Assembly: GCF_963678635.1 (NCBI RefSeq)
Contig: NC_087071.1
Span: 16,059,613 to 16,123,612 of the forward strand
DNA: 64,000 bases
Direction: 5' to 3'
Origin: Symsagittifera roscoffensis
Taxonomy: Eukaryota > Xenacoelomorpha > Acoela > Convolutidae
Shown here: positions 1-12,469 of the stretch, piece after piece
Layout: every line of letters starts with the position of its first letter
Numbering within the stretch: position 1 is the first letter of the stretch
Made by a program: the position numbers and the translations under genes
Notes under the pieces: model-generated
What the model was told of the DNA's origin: nothing
Databases searched by the model: none
Seen by the model: the letters and a program-made list of their open reading frames with translations, nothing else

Positions 1-865
1 CATGTTGCTCCCCTTGCAGGACAGCTCGCAATGTGATCCAGGGTAAAATTTGGTGCGTCGCAATTGTAACACCTACGCTTATTTCCGCTTCCTCCACTAC
101 TACTTGATCCTTGGGTGTATCCTCCACGTCCCCCACGTCCGCGACCTCGAAAAAATCCTTGTCCCCTTCTTATGTTACTCACCGGTTCTTGTTTTTTTGA
201 AATAGCCGGAGCTGTTGAAGCTGGTTTTCCCGTATATGATTTGTATGCGCGCTCCCCGCGTTCGTATGACAATGCGATCCGGTAGACTTCTTCAGGTAAT
301 TTAGTTGATCGTGATAATTCTCGTTGGCAATCCGACTCCCGCATATTCATAATGAAAATGTCACGAACATTTTCGGCCGCATTTGCAAAATCACATCTAC
401 CTGCTAGGGCGCTTAGTTCCGCATGGAACTTTTCAAACGTTTCATTCTCACGTTGTTTTCTTCCGTAGAAAAGACCCCGTTCATGTGTTACATTCCTCTC
501 TCTTTGGAACACGTTTTGCATCTCATCTAGAAACCGTTCAGTTTTAATGTTAACCGTCGGTTTCCGTGCTTTGAATATCCGTTGCGCCTCGTCTCCGATA
601 CATAGATATAGATTAGACCTTAACTTCTTTTCCGACTCGAGACGGTTTTTTCCATTTACTTCTTCAGGCAAATAGCCGCCGCATTTAGAGTACTCGCAAA
701 ATAGAAATCATCGGGATCAATATCGTACTTTGCTATCATCCCCCAGTGAAACTTAATTATCCACTCCTCCCAATAGACTGGAGGTTCCGGTGTTCGTGCT
801 TCCCAAAATGCTACAATGTTTAATGGATTTTTCCCTCCTCCTTTTTTCTCTGCTGGCTGCGCCAT
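1..865 (-). pseudogene. gag: Ty3/gypsy-like Gag polyprotein, partial, frameshifted
   Basis: Reading the minus strand from the ATG at 865, the translation opens with MAQPAEKKGGGKNPLNIVAF and runs through a capsid-like region containing FLDEMQNVFQRERN, ERGLFYGRKQRENETFEKFH and NVRDIFIMNMRESD. A Gly/Arg-rich linker (FFRGRGRGGRGGY) follows, then a CCHC-type zinc knuckle at about 17-71 with C-x2-C-x8-H-x3-C spacing. This order (capsid, RG-rich basic linker, zinc knuckle) is that of gypsy retrotransposon Gag, which packages element RNA in cytoplasmic particles. The frame shifts once near 677-692: the frame from the ATG ends in a stop near 656, while the rest of Gag is open in another frame. The gene leaves the window at base 1, so protease and RT would lie to the left. 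It is more GC-rich than its surroundings. The family call is firm; activity is unlikely. Confidence 0.85.
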
Positions 866-892
866 GTTAATGTCGTATGTTTGGAATATCAA

Positions 893-3800
893 AAGATTGT
901 AAATAAGTTGTATTTTTAGTTCAACTGTTAGGCATCAAATCGAAATCTTACTGCACTGTTTTATTTCAGATCAGAACGGACGTTGGAGATCACAAGGTCA
1001 AAGGAGCAGGTCTCCAGACAGAAAGAAAACAATTGATGGCATTTACATAAACTTAAAACTGGTCCCTATCTCATATCTATGAAAAATGCTTCTGGTTGAA
1101 AAATAAATAAAACCTGCTCGCTCGCTTAACTCGCTCGAAAACAGAAGAAAAACTTAGACATTGAATGACGGCTGAAAGAACTTTGATATGATATATCACT
1201 CAATCTGGTCCAAAGATTCTTTATGGTACCTGATTTTGCGTGGAAATCCAAAAAAGTAGAAAAAAACGCACCCTAATATAAAGTTTTCCCCTTTTTCAAC
1301 CGTCAGAACAAAAACAACGAGCGCAGCAAGAGTAAGTTATGTTTATGGAGTTTAAATTTTTATGGCCATCTCTATGGAGTATATAATCTTAAATTAGAAA
1401 CTTCATCCAACTTACAAAGCAAGAGACATAATACTGCGGCTTTCGATGTTGAAACTTTTGACTTTTATATAGCTCTTTTGGACAGGTCTCTTTATATAAT
1501 CGAAGAGGTATTTTGCTACTTGACCTAAGTTGAAACTACCACGATCATTGGGAGGCAAAATGTCTCAATCTTTTGTGATTTGTAACGCGCGATATGGTTT
1601 TAGCTTATAACGCGTAAATAAAAGCTAAGCATCAAATATTTCGTCTAGAAATTTGTTCAACTTTGAAGCAACGCAAGCTGTTTGTTTTCATATTAATTTA
1701 TGTGGTCTAATTTCGTCGATCGAAACTTTTGTTTTTATACGCAAATTGAGATACCCAATTAAAATTATGGGCTTCATGAAATAAAATTCAAATGACAAAA
1801 ATCTACTTGAAATGAGTCTAGGCGTCTGAAAGTAGCAACTTTATCATTTTCGTAAAATAAATCAAAACAATCTTTTTTTCCGTGGCCCACTATCATCACA
1901 CTCAGAACCTTTTTAATTTGAATGAAGCATTCAGATTGATGATAATAGTTCCTTATTTGTTTCAACTTTTATCGCCGCATTGGCAAAACTAAAAAGCAAT
2001 CAATTATAATCGATTTGTACACTGATTTTATATAACCCAATTAGACACTAAAACGATGAAATATTGATTTTTTCAGTACAAATTATGTTACCATACTGTC
2101 CAAAATTATATTTTAATGTCTAGAAAATGCATGTCTAAAGAATCTACTACAAGTATGAAAGTCAAAAACAAACAAAACGTTTGCACCAACACTAATTGTT
2201 CTTCTACGATCTCCTGAACTGTCTGTCGATTCTAATTAAAGAAAAAAACGCTAAATACGTTAACTTTTGAAATGACATTCATAGAAGTTTTGACAAAAAA
2301 AAACTATTCACCGCGGGAGCCTTTGAGTTATAGAAACTTTGAGAACTCTGAAACTGAAACTTATGGTTTGCGGTAAGCAACTCTCCTCAAGTATAATCCG
2401 TTTTTCAGACAATACAATCAATTTTTTAACAGATTGTTTCGTTTTTTTTTTCAGGTCAAACATCAGCAGTAAAAAGAAATTGAAAAACATACATTCTAAG
2501 AGTGTTTTTGTTTTACTCATATTATTTGATATGGAAAGCTGAAATAAAGAGTAATTAATCTGTATAGTATGTATTAGGTCAATATGAAATCTGTTCATAA
2601 TCTATATTTTACCAATATACAAACTGTAGATAAAATTCATATAATCTATATTTAATCTGTATTTTATCGCTATAAAATCTGTATATAATCTGTAATAAAT
2701 ATATAAAAGTTAAAAAATCTGTATAAATTGTGTGAACTGTTGATAAAATGTAGATTGTGTGTACCAAAAATTACACCAAACAATGGATTTGGGTAACTAT
2801 CAAATCGATTAAATTACGTATATAATACAATCAATTTCAATTGATTTAAAATTTATAAAATCCATTATTTGATGTTTTAAAAATAATGCAGAAACAATTT
2901 TTTTTTTCATTAAAATGCTATTTTTTTTATAAATGAGTTAACCGAATAGCTTTTTTCAATAGTCGCGAATAGCATAAACAAAGCATATACAAAGCCCTTT
3001 TGCGAAGAAGTAAATAGCTACATAAAACAGCTATAAAAACTTATAATCGTTATAAAACTCTGTCAGCATAATAAGTATGTAAAGCACTTACCGCATTGAG
3101 GTAGAAAACATTCAGTTTCTCTCTCGTATGGAAAATCTGTGCTGTTTTCCAGAGAAGCACACATTCTGTGAGATTCAGCACTCGTTCTATAGACGCATTG
3201 TTTTTCGTTTTGACTACTGAAGCCCAGATACTTGTGTTTTCATCATTCTTTTTAGTTAAAACTCAATTTTCTTTGTTTCAATTGAGCATTCCAGGAATTT
3301 TTTTAATGAAGTTTTAGTTAAAACTTCGTGTTAAATGAGAATCCTGTATATCTCAAACCGAAGAAAAATCACAGCTGGAATACATGGTAATTTTGTTTGT
3401 CACAATTGAGTATGATTCGATTTTCCAACTTAACGAAAAAAAAATGCTCGAATTCGTTTGACTAGCTCAGACTGGCTCGACCAAAACTAGATATTTCTCG
3501 ACAAAATATGAAAAAAGTTGTTCGATCAAGTTTGGACAGGTTAAGGAAGCTTAGATCAGTATTGAATAGTTTTTGAAGACGTCGACCAAACATATGTAAT
3601 GAAGTATTGTAAATTCGAGAAAAAATGGTACAAGCGCGCTAATTTTATCGATTGCTTGAAATTTTTGTCCTAAATTGATCGAAAAACGTGAGAATCTAGG
3701 GATAAGCTTTGGCCAACTAACCAACCATTTTTTTTGATTTTTTTTTAGAAAAACCATTTCACCAACAACTTTGCTGTAATTGATAGAGGTTGATTTTTTC

Positions 3801-4228
3801 CCTCGCAAGCTTTGTAAGATTTTTTAATGCATTTTTTTCAACCGACAACAGTTCTGCAAATGAGAGTAATCTTGCAAGGTTTGTGAAAAAAACTTGGTTG
3901 TGATTTATCAATGATTCAACTCTACTCCACCCGTTTTTCCATAAATACTGGTCTGAATTTTTGACTTTCCTCAGTTTCTGTTTCAAGTTGAAGTGACCTT
4001 TGTTGTAAGTTTTTCGACTCAAGTTTCATCTGTTTCAAATGTAATTCCGAACATTTCGAGTGTGCGCCAACTATGCTTTTCAAGTTGCGACTCGAACCAG
4101 TTTGGTTTTTGTCCAACCTACTTTTTTGGGTGCTCGACTTTAGATTGAAATACTTAATTTTTTTTTCATTTGCCCGATTATTTATTTTTCCCGATTCTAA
4201 TTGACCTACGTTTCGAATGGTTATGAAA
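893..4228. other. Non-genic AT-rich stretch
   Basis: No supportable gene. The first 100-150 bases are probably the 5' untranslated part of the gag element on the left; no LTR edge could be fixed. 2535-2760 holds a degenerate array of an AATCTGTATA-like motif (listed separately). Short ORFs at 3551-4116 on the minus strand overlap one another in different frames and look like chance. Confidence 0.6.
2535..2760. repeat. Degenerate short repeat, AATCTGTATA-like motif
   Basis: The motif AATCTGTATA or AATCTATATT recurs at irregular 10-30-base spacing about eight times, in very AT-rich DNA. It is a diverged simple repeat with no sign of coding. Confidence 0.55.
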
Positions 4229-4230
4229 TA

Positions 4231-4947
4231 CAGTGCTGATTTAAATTAACCGGACAAAACGCGTTAAACTGGAAATTTAAAACCCGTTTTTCTCAAATTG
4301 GGTTGAGTTTAGGTGAAAACTTGTGAAGACAAAACTTGCTTAAAATTTTAGCAGAATTAATATCGTGTGATTTATTTTGCAAAATTTTACCCCAGAAATG
4401 GGTCATTTTGGCTTTTCTTAGTTAATCAAAAATTACGCCAAAAATACTTAGTCGATCACAGACATAATTATATCAAACAGAGCGCCTTACGTAGTCCAAC
4501 AAACGTTAAGAAGGGTTTATTCTCAAAAAAATGTGCAATTGTTCAAAAAATGTTTCAAAATAAAACGTTAGTATTTTATATAGGAAAAACGACCTTTTTT
4601 GTCTATCAAACAAAAATTAATTAACTTATACAATGTTTTGGAGAATATAACCTTCTTAAAGTTTGTTGGGCTACGTAAGGGGCTCACTTTGATATAATCA
4701 TGTCTGTGATCGATGAGGTGTTTTTGGCGTAACTTTCGATTAACTAAGAAAAGCCAAAATAACCAATTTTTGGGGTAAAATTTTGGGCCTGATTTTCGCA
4801 AAACAAATAACATCATAGTAATTCAGCTAAAATTTTAAGCAAGTTTTGTCTTCATTAGTTTTCACCGAAACTCAACCCAATTTGAGAAAAACTCGTTTTA
4901 AACTTCAAGTTTAACGCGTTTTGTCCGGTTAATTTTTATCAGCACTG
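4231..4947. mobile_element. Foldback MITE, Tc1/mariner-like ends
   Basis: The element begins CAGTGCTGATTTAAATTAAC and ends with the near reverse complement finishing ATCAGCACTG. A TA dinucleotide lies directly outside both ends (4229-4230 and 4948-4949). The two arms, about 300 bases each (4231-4530 and 4640-4947), are inverted copies with a few per cent to perhaps 15% mismatch by eye, around a roughly 100-base centre. TA target duplication and CAGTG-type ends are typical of Tc1/mariner-derived non-autonomous elements. No transposase is encoded; the short ORFs in the arms are mirror images of each other. Confidence 0.8.
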
Positions 4948-5700
4948 TATGCTTTGACTGTACTTAACGCGCGGGTTTATTTTTGGTATAAAATTATGAT
5001 TCTACAATTTTTTGCAGACACTCTTTTATCAAGTTGCTCTAATTTGACTTATTTATTGGTTGTTTTTCAGCTTTTGCTTACCTCTCGATATTTGATTTGA
5101 AAATTTTTAGAAAAGTTGCAGCAAGTAAAATCAGTGTGTACCTGACCTATATTCTAAAACTTAATGCCTATCGGCTCATATTTCGACCGTGCACGTCCTA
5201 TGTCTTGTGGTGATCAACCCATGTTTCTGACATAATCAACCCTGGTTGTCTTTTTACTGGAAATAGTTTTTGACAGGACCTGACCAATTTTTTTGACTGC
5301 TCGATCGGTGATTGGACGATGCTGGACGACACATATGTCTACTGTGAGCGAACTTTGGTTTGATTCCACTCGACGTACGATACGATTCAACAACACGGGA
5401 CGTACCTTTCGAGTTTTTACGATCTATTTTTGGTTGACCTTGGCTTTGACTTCAATCCAGCCATAAATTCAAATCATGCGGTCGAATTTTTTTTAAATGA
5501 TTCTTAATTGTCAGTTTTTTGTGAATCTACGAGCTTCTGGTCTTCGCTTAACCTGTTTACAACAGCAGTTTCGTAGTATACACAAAGTCTACTCTGTTTC
5601 AGTCGCCAATTGCCACAATGAGTGTCCTAAAAATTCAAGTTCTGGTTATATAGTTAATGGTTGTAATATAATAAGACACGATCAATTTGACCAGCAAACT

Positions 5701-6077
5701 TAGGTGGCAGTCGCCCCAACCCCCTCAAGGATTCGACACAATGAGTCCCCTTTTTGTACTATTTTGAGATCTCCAATTTTAGCTGACGGAAGTTGAATTT
5801 TTTCTAACGGTGCCTTTGGCGCCAGTATATACTAATTGTGATAGGGGTAAGCTCGCACTGAAGAAACCCAGTTTTTCGGTCAACATTTTCCTACAACGCT
5901 TTTTCTGGACAGTTTGTTTCCTGATTTCGCTTGCGGTGCAGAAAATTTGGTCAAAAGAGGGTCTGTGTAGTGATTTGTGAGCGGTCGGAATGGTTTTGGT
6001 CGCCCTAAAAAATTTCGTTAAAATTTTGACATTTTTGAAAGTCCGCCCCTGCCTCGAGAAAGTCCTAGATCCGCCCG
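5701..6077 (-). mobile_element. Diverged hAT-like MITE copy
   Basis: The right end reads, on the minus strand, CGGGCGGATCTAGGACTTTC and then a CTCGAGGCAGGGGCGG segment. This matches the start of the full copy at 19,801-20,233. The interior keeps the same landmarks in reverse order, including TTTGGCGCCAGT-like text near 5815 and GGTCGCCC near 5999. Inverted and decayed relative to that copy; boundaries are good to about 10 bases. Confidence 0.6.
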
Positions 6078-7423
6078 AGCCATTTATTTTGTAAAAAAAT
6101 TTTGCTGAATATTTTTTTGGACATAAAATAACCTATTAAGCCGAAAGAAAGAATTTTGTTCAGGTAAAAACAATTCTGGGGAGCCAGTTTTAGGTACAGA
6201 CAATCAATATTGATAACTGAAAACGAAACAGGCAACATTTTGTCAATTGCTATCAAAAACAAAAATTTTTAATGGTTTCTGCAAATGGTTTTCGATTTTT
6301 AGCCGGCAGTTTTACCAGTTCTAGTAAAACCAAATCGAAATTTGACACAATTAAAAATTAGCAATAAAAAACCCGTAGTGACCAAAAGTGCTAATCATAC
6401 AATTTTCATATATGGAAAAATGCTAGTCATACACTTTTTATGCAATTCCATAGGTGCAGAAATTTCTCAGACAGGAACGGTCTGTGATCAGTGGTTTTTC
6501 ATATATGAAAACTATATAACTAGCATTTTTTCATAAACCAAAAAAATACGCTTTTTTAAAAAGTTTCAACTTCTCAAAACGTTTGAGTTGTGTTTCTAAC
6601 TATGAATTGTATTATGAATAAACGTTTTTGAAAAAGGATATCCTAAAAAACGGAAAAAAAATCCTTTTTTTGTAAATCCAGGACTACGTTATGCACACAA
6701 AAAAAAATTTATTTATTATTAGAAAACGATTGTTTGCGTGGGCAAAATTCCTTTTGCTATTAAAAACTCAGGGCAACTTCGATACTACTCAGAAAATTGT
6801 TTGCTGCTGCCATCATAAACATACTAGTCCTAGAGTTTCCGTATATAAAAATTGTATGATTAGCATTTTTGTTGACAAAAATTTTTCTTTTACTTATAAC
6901 GACACACCAAATTTGTTTGACTATTATTTTTTCATAGATTTAGTTTATGGAATGGTAAGTTAGCCCGTTTGGTCTTTTGAGGTTAATCTGGGAAGTTTTA
7001 GAAAGAAGAAGCTTTTTGTTGTGGTTTTAATAAATATACTTGCAAAAATTCTTTTCAAATTCATTTTGTGTTACACCAAACCTGGTTAAATTGATTGATA
7101 TTAAAAAAAAATAAAATGAAGCGAGTAATCAAATCGCGCAAAAATGGTTCTTTTCTCTTAAAATGTTTTTTAGAAAAGCCTTTCTAAAATCAGTAAAACT
7201 GATTTTCAACGTCTATTAACCTTCTATGAGTAGCTGTGGGTTGCGTATTTTTTTTTCAAAATTGATTACCGCTAACAAAAAGTCCAATAAGTCCAAAGTC
7301 ATTAACTAAATACTTTGTATGAGCCGAAATTTCAAAAAAGTTTCAATTGCCGCAGTTATCAAAAAACGAGTATCATTTTATCTTAATGAGATTTTTTTTT
7401 AAAAATCCGATTGAATCTGCCAT
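6078..7423. other. Non-genic AT-rich stretch
   Basis: No supportable gene or repeat. Short ORFs at 6342-6536 and 6691-6963 have compositions expected of AT-rich non-coding DNA and no splice context. Confidence 0.5.
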
Positions 7424-8243
7424 GCCCGCACTGGAGTTCCATGGATAACAATCAAATAAATTGACATTTTATAGTCAATATCTATAAAATTACAAAATTA
7501 ACCGACTATAGTTCATAAAAATGGACAATAATTCTAGTGCTTTTATATCATAATCAGATCGATTGTAATAATCCATATAAATTAAAGATTGATAATAAGC
7601 ATGATGTTTTTCAATCATTACAAACCATTATAAAAGATTGTGTATTTTGATGAGAATTCCTGACTTTAGCTAATTTTTTTAAAAAATTTATCTCATTTTC
7701 TTCTTCGTACAGCTGCTACGTATTACATTTCATAATTTTTTTTCGCATTGGATTTTATTTATTTAAGTTTTCTCTACTTTTTCTATACGTTACGTAAAAC
7801 CCATCGCCTCTTTCAACAACCCCCTTCTCCAGAGTGGGGGTAAATTGGTTGGGCTTACACTGAGTAACCCCTCTCCCAAAACCCCTTTCAATGGTAAACA
7901 AACGGGGGGCGGATTGGGGTTGGTGGTAAATTTTAGTAAATATGGGGATTGGCGTAGGGATAAAGGTAAGTGAGTAGTTTAAATGCGGGTGTGAGGGGGA
8001 AGGGCAAATGTGGATGACGGCAAAGTTAGGGGGGGTTTAATTTGAATATGTTTATATTAGGAGTACGCCGTGAGTAACGTGGAAACTTATAATCAAATAT
8101 AAGGGATTTTCAATGGATCATGATCCATTATAATGGATTGTAATGGGTTGTGTTTTCACTAAATTAATGGATTATAATGATAACATTTTAGACAACAATT
8201 TTCAATTATAATCAATTATTATCCATGGATTTCCGGTGTGGGT
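7424..8243. mobile_element. Foldback element with G-rich core
   Basis: The left end reads CCCGCACTGGAGTTCCATGG, followed by ATAACAATCAA. The right end is its near mirror, AATCAATTATTATCCATGGA followed by TTTCCGGTGTGGG. Inside the inverted AT-rich flanks, rich in AATCGATT- and AATCCATT-type words, sits an approximately 350-base C-rich then G-rich core (7795-8030) with several runs of 4-7 G. A homologous element lies inverted at about 31,500-32,640. Non-autonomous; no coding potential. Confidence 0.65.
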
Positions 8244-9800
8244 GATTAGACAAAAACAAGAAGAAAAAAAATTTTTTGACGCATAAAAACTTTTTGTTGT
8301 AATTTTGAAAACAGAGTTGCACATAACCAAAATGGAACTACAATTAATTAAACCAGTCTCGAGATTGAGAGGTTCTGAGTTATAGGATATTGCAAAAAAC
8401 TGTTTCATCTAGCACTGTAGTTTTTGTACACAGCTGGCTCTCTCTTTTTCAATTTTTAATCTCATTTTTCCGTCATAAAGTAAAATCCAAAACTCTGTCT
8501 TTTCATCAACATTTGCCGGAAATTTGATTTCACATATTTTAAAAAAGATTTGGACAGCAGAAATCTAATAATCTTCACTGTTGTTTGAAATAACCTAAAT
8601 TAGGCATTGATCAAAGACCTTAATCAATAAATAGTAATACTTTTTCCTTAAATACCATGAATTGCTTCATATCATAGCTTCCAAGTCTAGAGTGTCGCGC
8701 CTTTATGTTCAAACCATTGCCATTCAGTTGAAGTAATCACCGTATTCATCGATTTATTTTCTATTGGTAAAAAACCAAAAAAAAATCTTTAAGAAGATTC
8801 TTTCGCCAGATTCATTTTGCTCTCTTCACCAAAAAAACAGTTTTCCCTATTAAGTGAAAAAAAAACTGACGATGTTTTTTACAAAATTTGTTTCAGTTGG
8901 CTTTATGTTTGAAACGGATGAAAATACTCTGCTTAACTTCCAGATGAATATAGGCAGAACCTAAGGTAGCGAGTTGTTATAATAACAATAATTAGTTTTC
9001 AAAATATGCATATATGCACAAAATCGAGGTCGGTAGCTCGTGATTTTTATAGGTATGATAGGACATCCTACATACTTCGAAAAATATCTATCGTTGGATG
9101 CCTCAGAAGGTAGAACAGTTGTGAAGTATATCCAATTCTTACATTTTTTTACGAACTTTTTTTTGAAAAAAAAAATACCTATAAAATGGAAGGCTATGCT
9201 ACGTGAGAACAACCCTACAATTAGCCTAAAAATCCGAATCAAATTCCATAAAAAACGTCAGAAAAAGTTTGAGCAACCTAGAAGAGGACAACCTAAAAAA
9301 GTCATGAAGTTTTGAAGAGAATTGTTCAAACTGCCCTTTGAAAATTTTTTGATAAAATCCGAAATTTTCAAAAAAAAGTTGTTTAATGATAGTTCTAATC
9401 GGCAAACTTTAACTTAAGTTTTTTATCACGACGTTTTGCTTCGTGCTGTTAACTTAGACTTCAGTAAGCTTTGTGAGTAAATCCGACTATTAGCGAACTT
9501 ATCAAAATCGTCTCTGTTCAGAAAAAGTTTTATTGCATTTTTTAGTGTATGAACACGATTAGTTTTGCTTGAAAGCTTCAAAGTCTTATATCGATGCAAG
9601 TTCTCCATTGAACACTTTTTGTATCGAAAATTTTTTTTTCCAACTGATAGTGTTTTCTACGAAACATTACCCAAACTAACCAACGACCTACATTAACTCA
9701 TTTTATTAAGTGTTACTTGCTGTTCCGTATAGCAGAACACCATATTGAACTGTTAGTTATACGCATTTTTGCTCTTCTGTTTGCTCTTCAAAATTCAAAT
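8244..9800. other. Non-genic AT-rich stretch
   Basis: No supportable gene or structured repeat. The open frames at 8961-9315 and 9426-9608 have no convincing splice sites or family features. Confidence 0.45.
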
Positions 9801-9900
9801 TTACGAGGCCAGATTGTGAACTGGATAGGCTCCCAATTTTGTGTCTGTATTTTCTTGGATTAAGTCTTTAAACATGTTAAAAAATTATCGAAACAATAAA
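9801..9900 (+). mobile_element. MITE family A, truncated 5' half
   Basis: Starts TTACGAGGCCAGATTGTGAA and continues through CCAATTTTGTGTCTGTAT and TTAAGTCTTTAAACATGTT. It matches the first half of the full-length copy at 15,467-15,669. The 3' half and right terminal inverted repeat are missing. Confidence 0.7.
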
Positions 9901-10497
9901 AAAAAAGAAAGCACCAAGTTATTTACAAGTTTCAATAACTTACAGTTTGCGATCCAAGTATACTTCTAAGTATTTAAATTTTGAATTTTTAAAAATGTAT
10001 TCCCCGCTCAATTTGACAGCATTTCCATTTTTTGTTTTTCTGGATTTCGTGAATTTAACTATTTTTGTTCAGTGATAAGGAATAGCTTGTTTTCAACTAA
10101 ACAATGTTTACCTTTAGTAGCTCAGCGATCACCAAAATGTATGAGTCAAAAATGATTGTATTGTATAAAAGAAGGTTCCAAGAAAAAAGGTATTGATGTT
10201 TTTCACAAAAACTTCATAAATGAGAAAGGGAAACAAAAAACCAAAATCTTTTCAATTATTTGATGCAAAAATTTTCTATACGTTTAAATTTTTGAAAAAC
10301 TAATCAAAATTAATTAAATCAAAAAATAATAACTTATAAAAAAAATACAATTTTGATGTAGATAAGTAAATTCAAACATCTTTTTTACTGTTTGAATCTT
10401 ATACATAAGATAACTGCGAGAGCAGTGATTATGTGCACGGCCTGGCTCGATACGAGCAATCTATATTTGTATGTTTTTTGTAAAGATCATAGCTTAC
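9901..10497. other. Non-genic stretch
   Basis: AT-rich DNA with no supportable feature. It lies downstream of the most 3' recognised exon of the minus-strand secreted-protein gene, so later exons may lie further left but were not found. Confidence 0.4.
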
Positions 10498-10583
10498 CTT
10501 AAAAATGCTGCATTTTGGGAACCAGTCGGTGATTCTTGGCTGCCAAATTTCACTGTCACCTTCTATAATTTCTACATCTTGAG
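10498..10583 (-). CDS. Secreted Cys-rich protein gene, candidate exon 6
   Basis: On the minus strand an acceptor ending AAAG precedes a 28-codon open segment that ends at AAG|GTAAGC, a strong donor. It enters in phase 1 (two bases, CT) and leaves in phase 0. The translation contains EIWQPRITDWFPKCSIFK. This resembles the start of the previous exon (11,383-11,676), REFRPIMSPWYPDCKMFE: both share a P-x3-x-W-[FY]-P-x-C-x-[MI]-F pattern and both begin just after AG|CT. The similarity suggests a tandemly repeated extracellular domain whose second copy is split by an extra intron. The following exon, expected to enter in phase 0, was not located. Confidence 0.55.
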
Positions 10584-11382
10584 CTTTAATATTAAGAAAT
10601 TATAACGTTAAAAGGCGACCTAAAAGTCGATAAACATTTGGTGGGGGATCATTTGACATCATCAACCTTACTTTTTTATCAATCAACTAATTAAAATAAG
10701 TTTGAATTGTCTTTTCTTATTTATAGTAATACTCAAAAAAATTCGCATTTATTCCGAATCTTCAAAACCGTTTTCTGCGATTTTGAATTTTTTTCTAATC
10801 AAATTTTTTTCCAGTTTTTTATTGTGGTTGTAGCTTTCTGAGCTGCTCTTTATTTCAAAAACACTTTGAAATTATGTGTTAAGAATGGTGCTTTTTCAAA
10901 TAAATTGCTAAAACTTTTAAATTTCGCTAGCTCCAATCAAAATAATTGATGCTATAGTTCAAATCAAATCCAAATAATCAAGTTGACAGGTTCCAATTTT
11001 CACTTGTCGAGTTATTTTTCATTGTGATTCTTGTATGGTTCATAAACAAGATGCTCGTATAAAGGCATCACCTTATGAATTTTCTCAATCACAATAACAA
11101 TGAAACATCTCACAACAATGAAGTTTTTGCTTAATTTGAATAGTTTTTGACAAAATTATAAATTTTCTCATAACAATGAAATTTTTTTCTCAGTTTGAAT
11201 AGTTTTTGAAAAAAAATTTTTTTGAAGAGCTCAAAAATTCAACCGACTATTTTGTTCACGAATTACAGTTTTTGCACTCTTCGAAAATGATCTTCAAAAA
11301 ATAACAACTTCGACTTTGAAAATCTAGACATGTCTTGAACCTTTGTATGAAGTTTGGGTTTGTAAACGTTTTTTGAACTTAC

Positions 11383-11676
11383 TGTAAACATAAGTTGAAG
11401 CCGGATCTCCATTCAGGTGTAAATTACAGACAACTTCTCTTTCAGTTTCTGTAGTGTATTTTTCAATTTTCAAAAGGCTAGAAAATGTTTGCAGGACAAC
11501 TGGGTTGGTCGAATTTGTGAGATAGCATTCAAAGTCTGTCTCGTTCCGCCTGTAGTAGATCAGATGTCTTTTCTGTTTAACAAGCAAGTTTCCACAGTAA
11601 TTCTGCTCGAACATTTTGCAGTCAGGATACCAGGGGCTCATGATTGGCCTAAATTCTCTTTCTGCACTTGTTCCAG
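11383..11676 (-). CDS. Secreted Cys-rich protein gene, candidate exon 5
   Basis: This is the longest exon of the gene, 294 bases. It is bounded by a good acceptor (TTTTTTTTGTTACAG, minus strand) and a good donor (TTTACA|GTAAGTTC), entering and leaving in phase 1. The 97-codon frame is open throughout and contains SPWYPDCKMFEQNYCGN, YRRNETDFECYLTNSTN and EVVCNLHLNGDPASTYVY. It has four cysteines and the N-glycosylation sequons NETD and NSTN, as expected outside the cell. Phase 1-1 exons are typical of shuffled extracellular modules. It joins in phase to the exons on both sides. Family not recognised. It is richer in GC than the flanks, which supports real coding. Confidence 0.65.
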
Positions 11677-12108
11677 CTGTAACAAAAAAAATTTCAGGCG
11701 ACCTGAACCAACCAAAAAAACCTTCAGAAACTTTATGCAATTTTATCTTGTCTGTTTTTAGTAATTCGTTGTAACTAATTCCGCCAAAAAATAATATCTG
11801 CAAAGTGGCAACTTTCATAAAACAATTCAGAGTTAAACTTACACCGATATTTTTGCGAAAAAATATTTAGACTGAAAACAAACTCAATGTCATTTTATCT
11901 TTTTTTCCTTCGTTTTTTGATTATCTGTACTTTCAGAAAAAAATTGAGCCGCAAACTTAAAATAATATTTTTTTGCCATATGAACAAAGAACACGGATTG
12001 TATAATAGAGTAACCACAAAAAGAATTCATGTGTTCTGCATAATGAGTACACAAAACAAACATTATCTGTGACCTTTGAATTAGAAAATAATCTATATCT
12101 GATCTTAC

Positions 12109-12138
12109 CACATTGAGGCAAGCCAATTCTGTTAGGTT
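12109..12138 (-). CDS. Secreted Cys-rich protein gene, candidate micro-exon 4
   Basis: A 30-base exon between the acceptor TTTATGTTTTAG and the donor GTG|GTAAGATC on the minus strand. It enters and leaves in phase 1 and encodes PNRIGLPQC between split codons. Its phase matches exons 3 and 5. A very short exon is hard to prove by eye; it rests on the two splice sites and the phase fit. Confidence 0.5.
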
Positions 12139-12469
12139 CTAAAACATAAAAAAAAAAATTCCAGAAGTCAGGCAAAATATTGAATGCAACTACATTGCTT
12201 ATCTCTTCTCTTGTTTGAACTATAATAATGAATAATGTGGCTCCTGGGAATCGCAGAGGAGCTATCAGTAGGCATTAACAGAAATATCGAAGGATAGTTA
12301 ATTTTTTTTATTGCCCCACATTCCAGATTGTGTTATTTTGTTAAGCAAAGCTCTTGTTTTGCGACTCAAAGCCGTTTTTTGCGTCTAAAACTTTCACGTG
12401 ATACCACTATTGCAGACAAAATTGGCCAAGCTTTGGTAAACCTGAAGCTAGATGTGATCACACACTATC

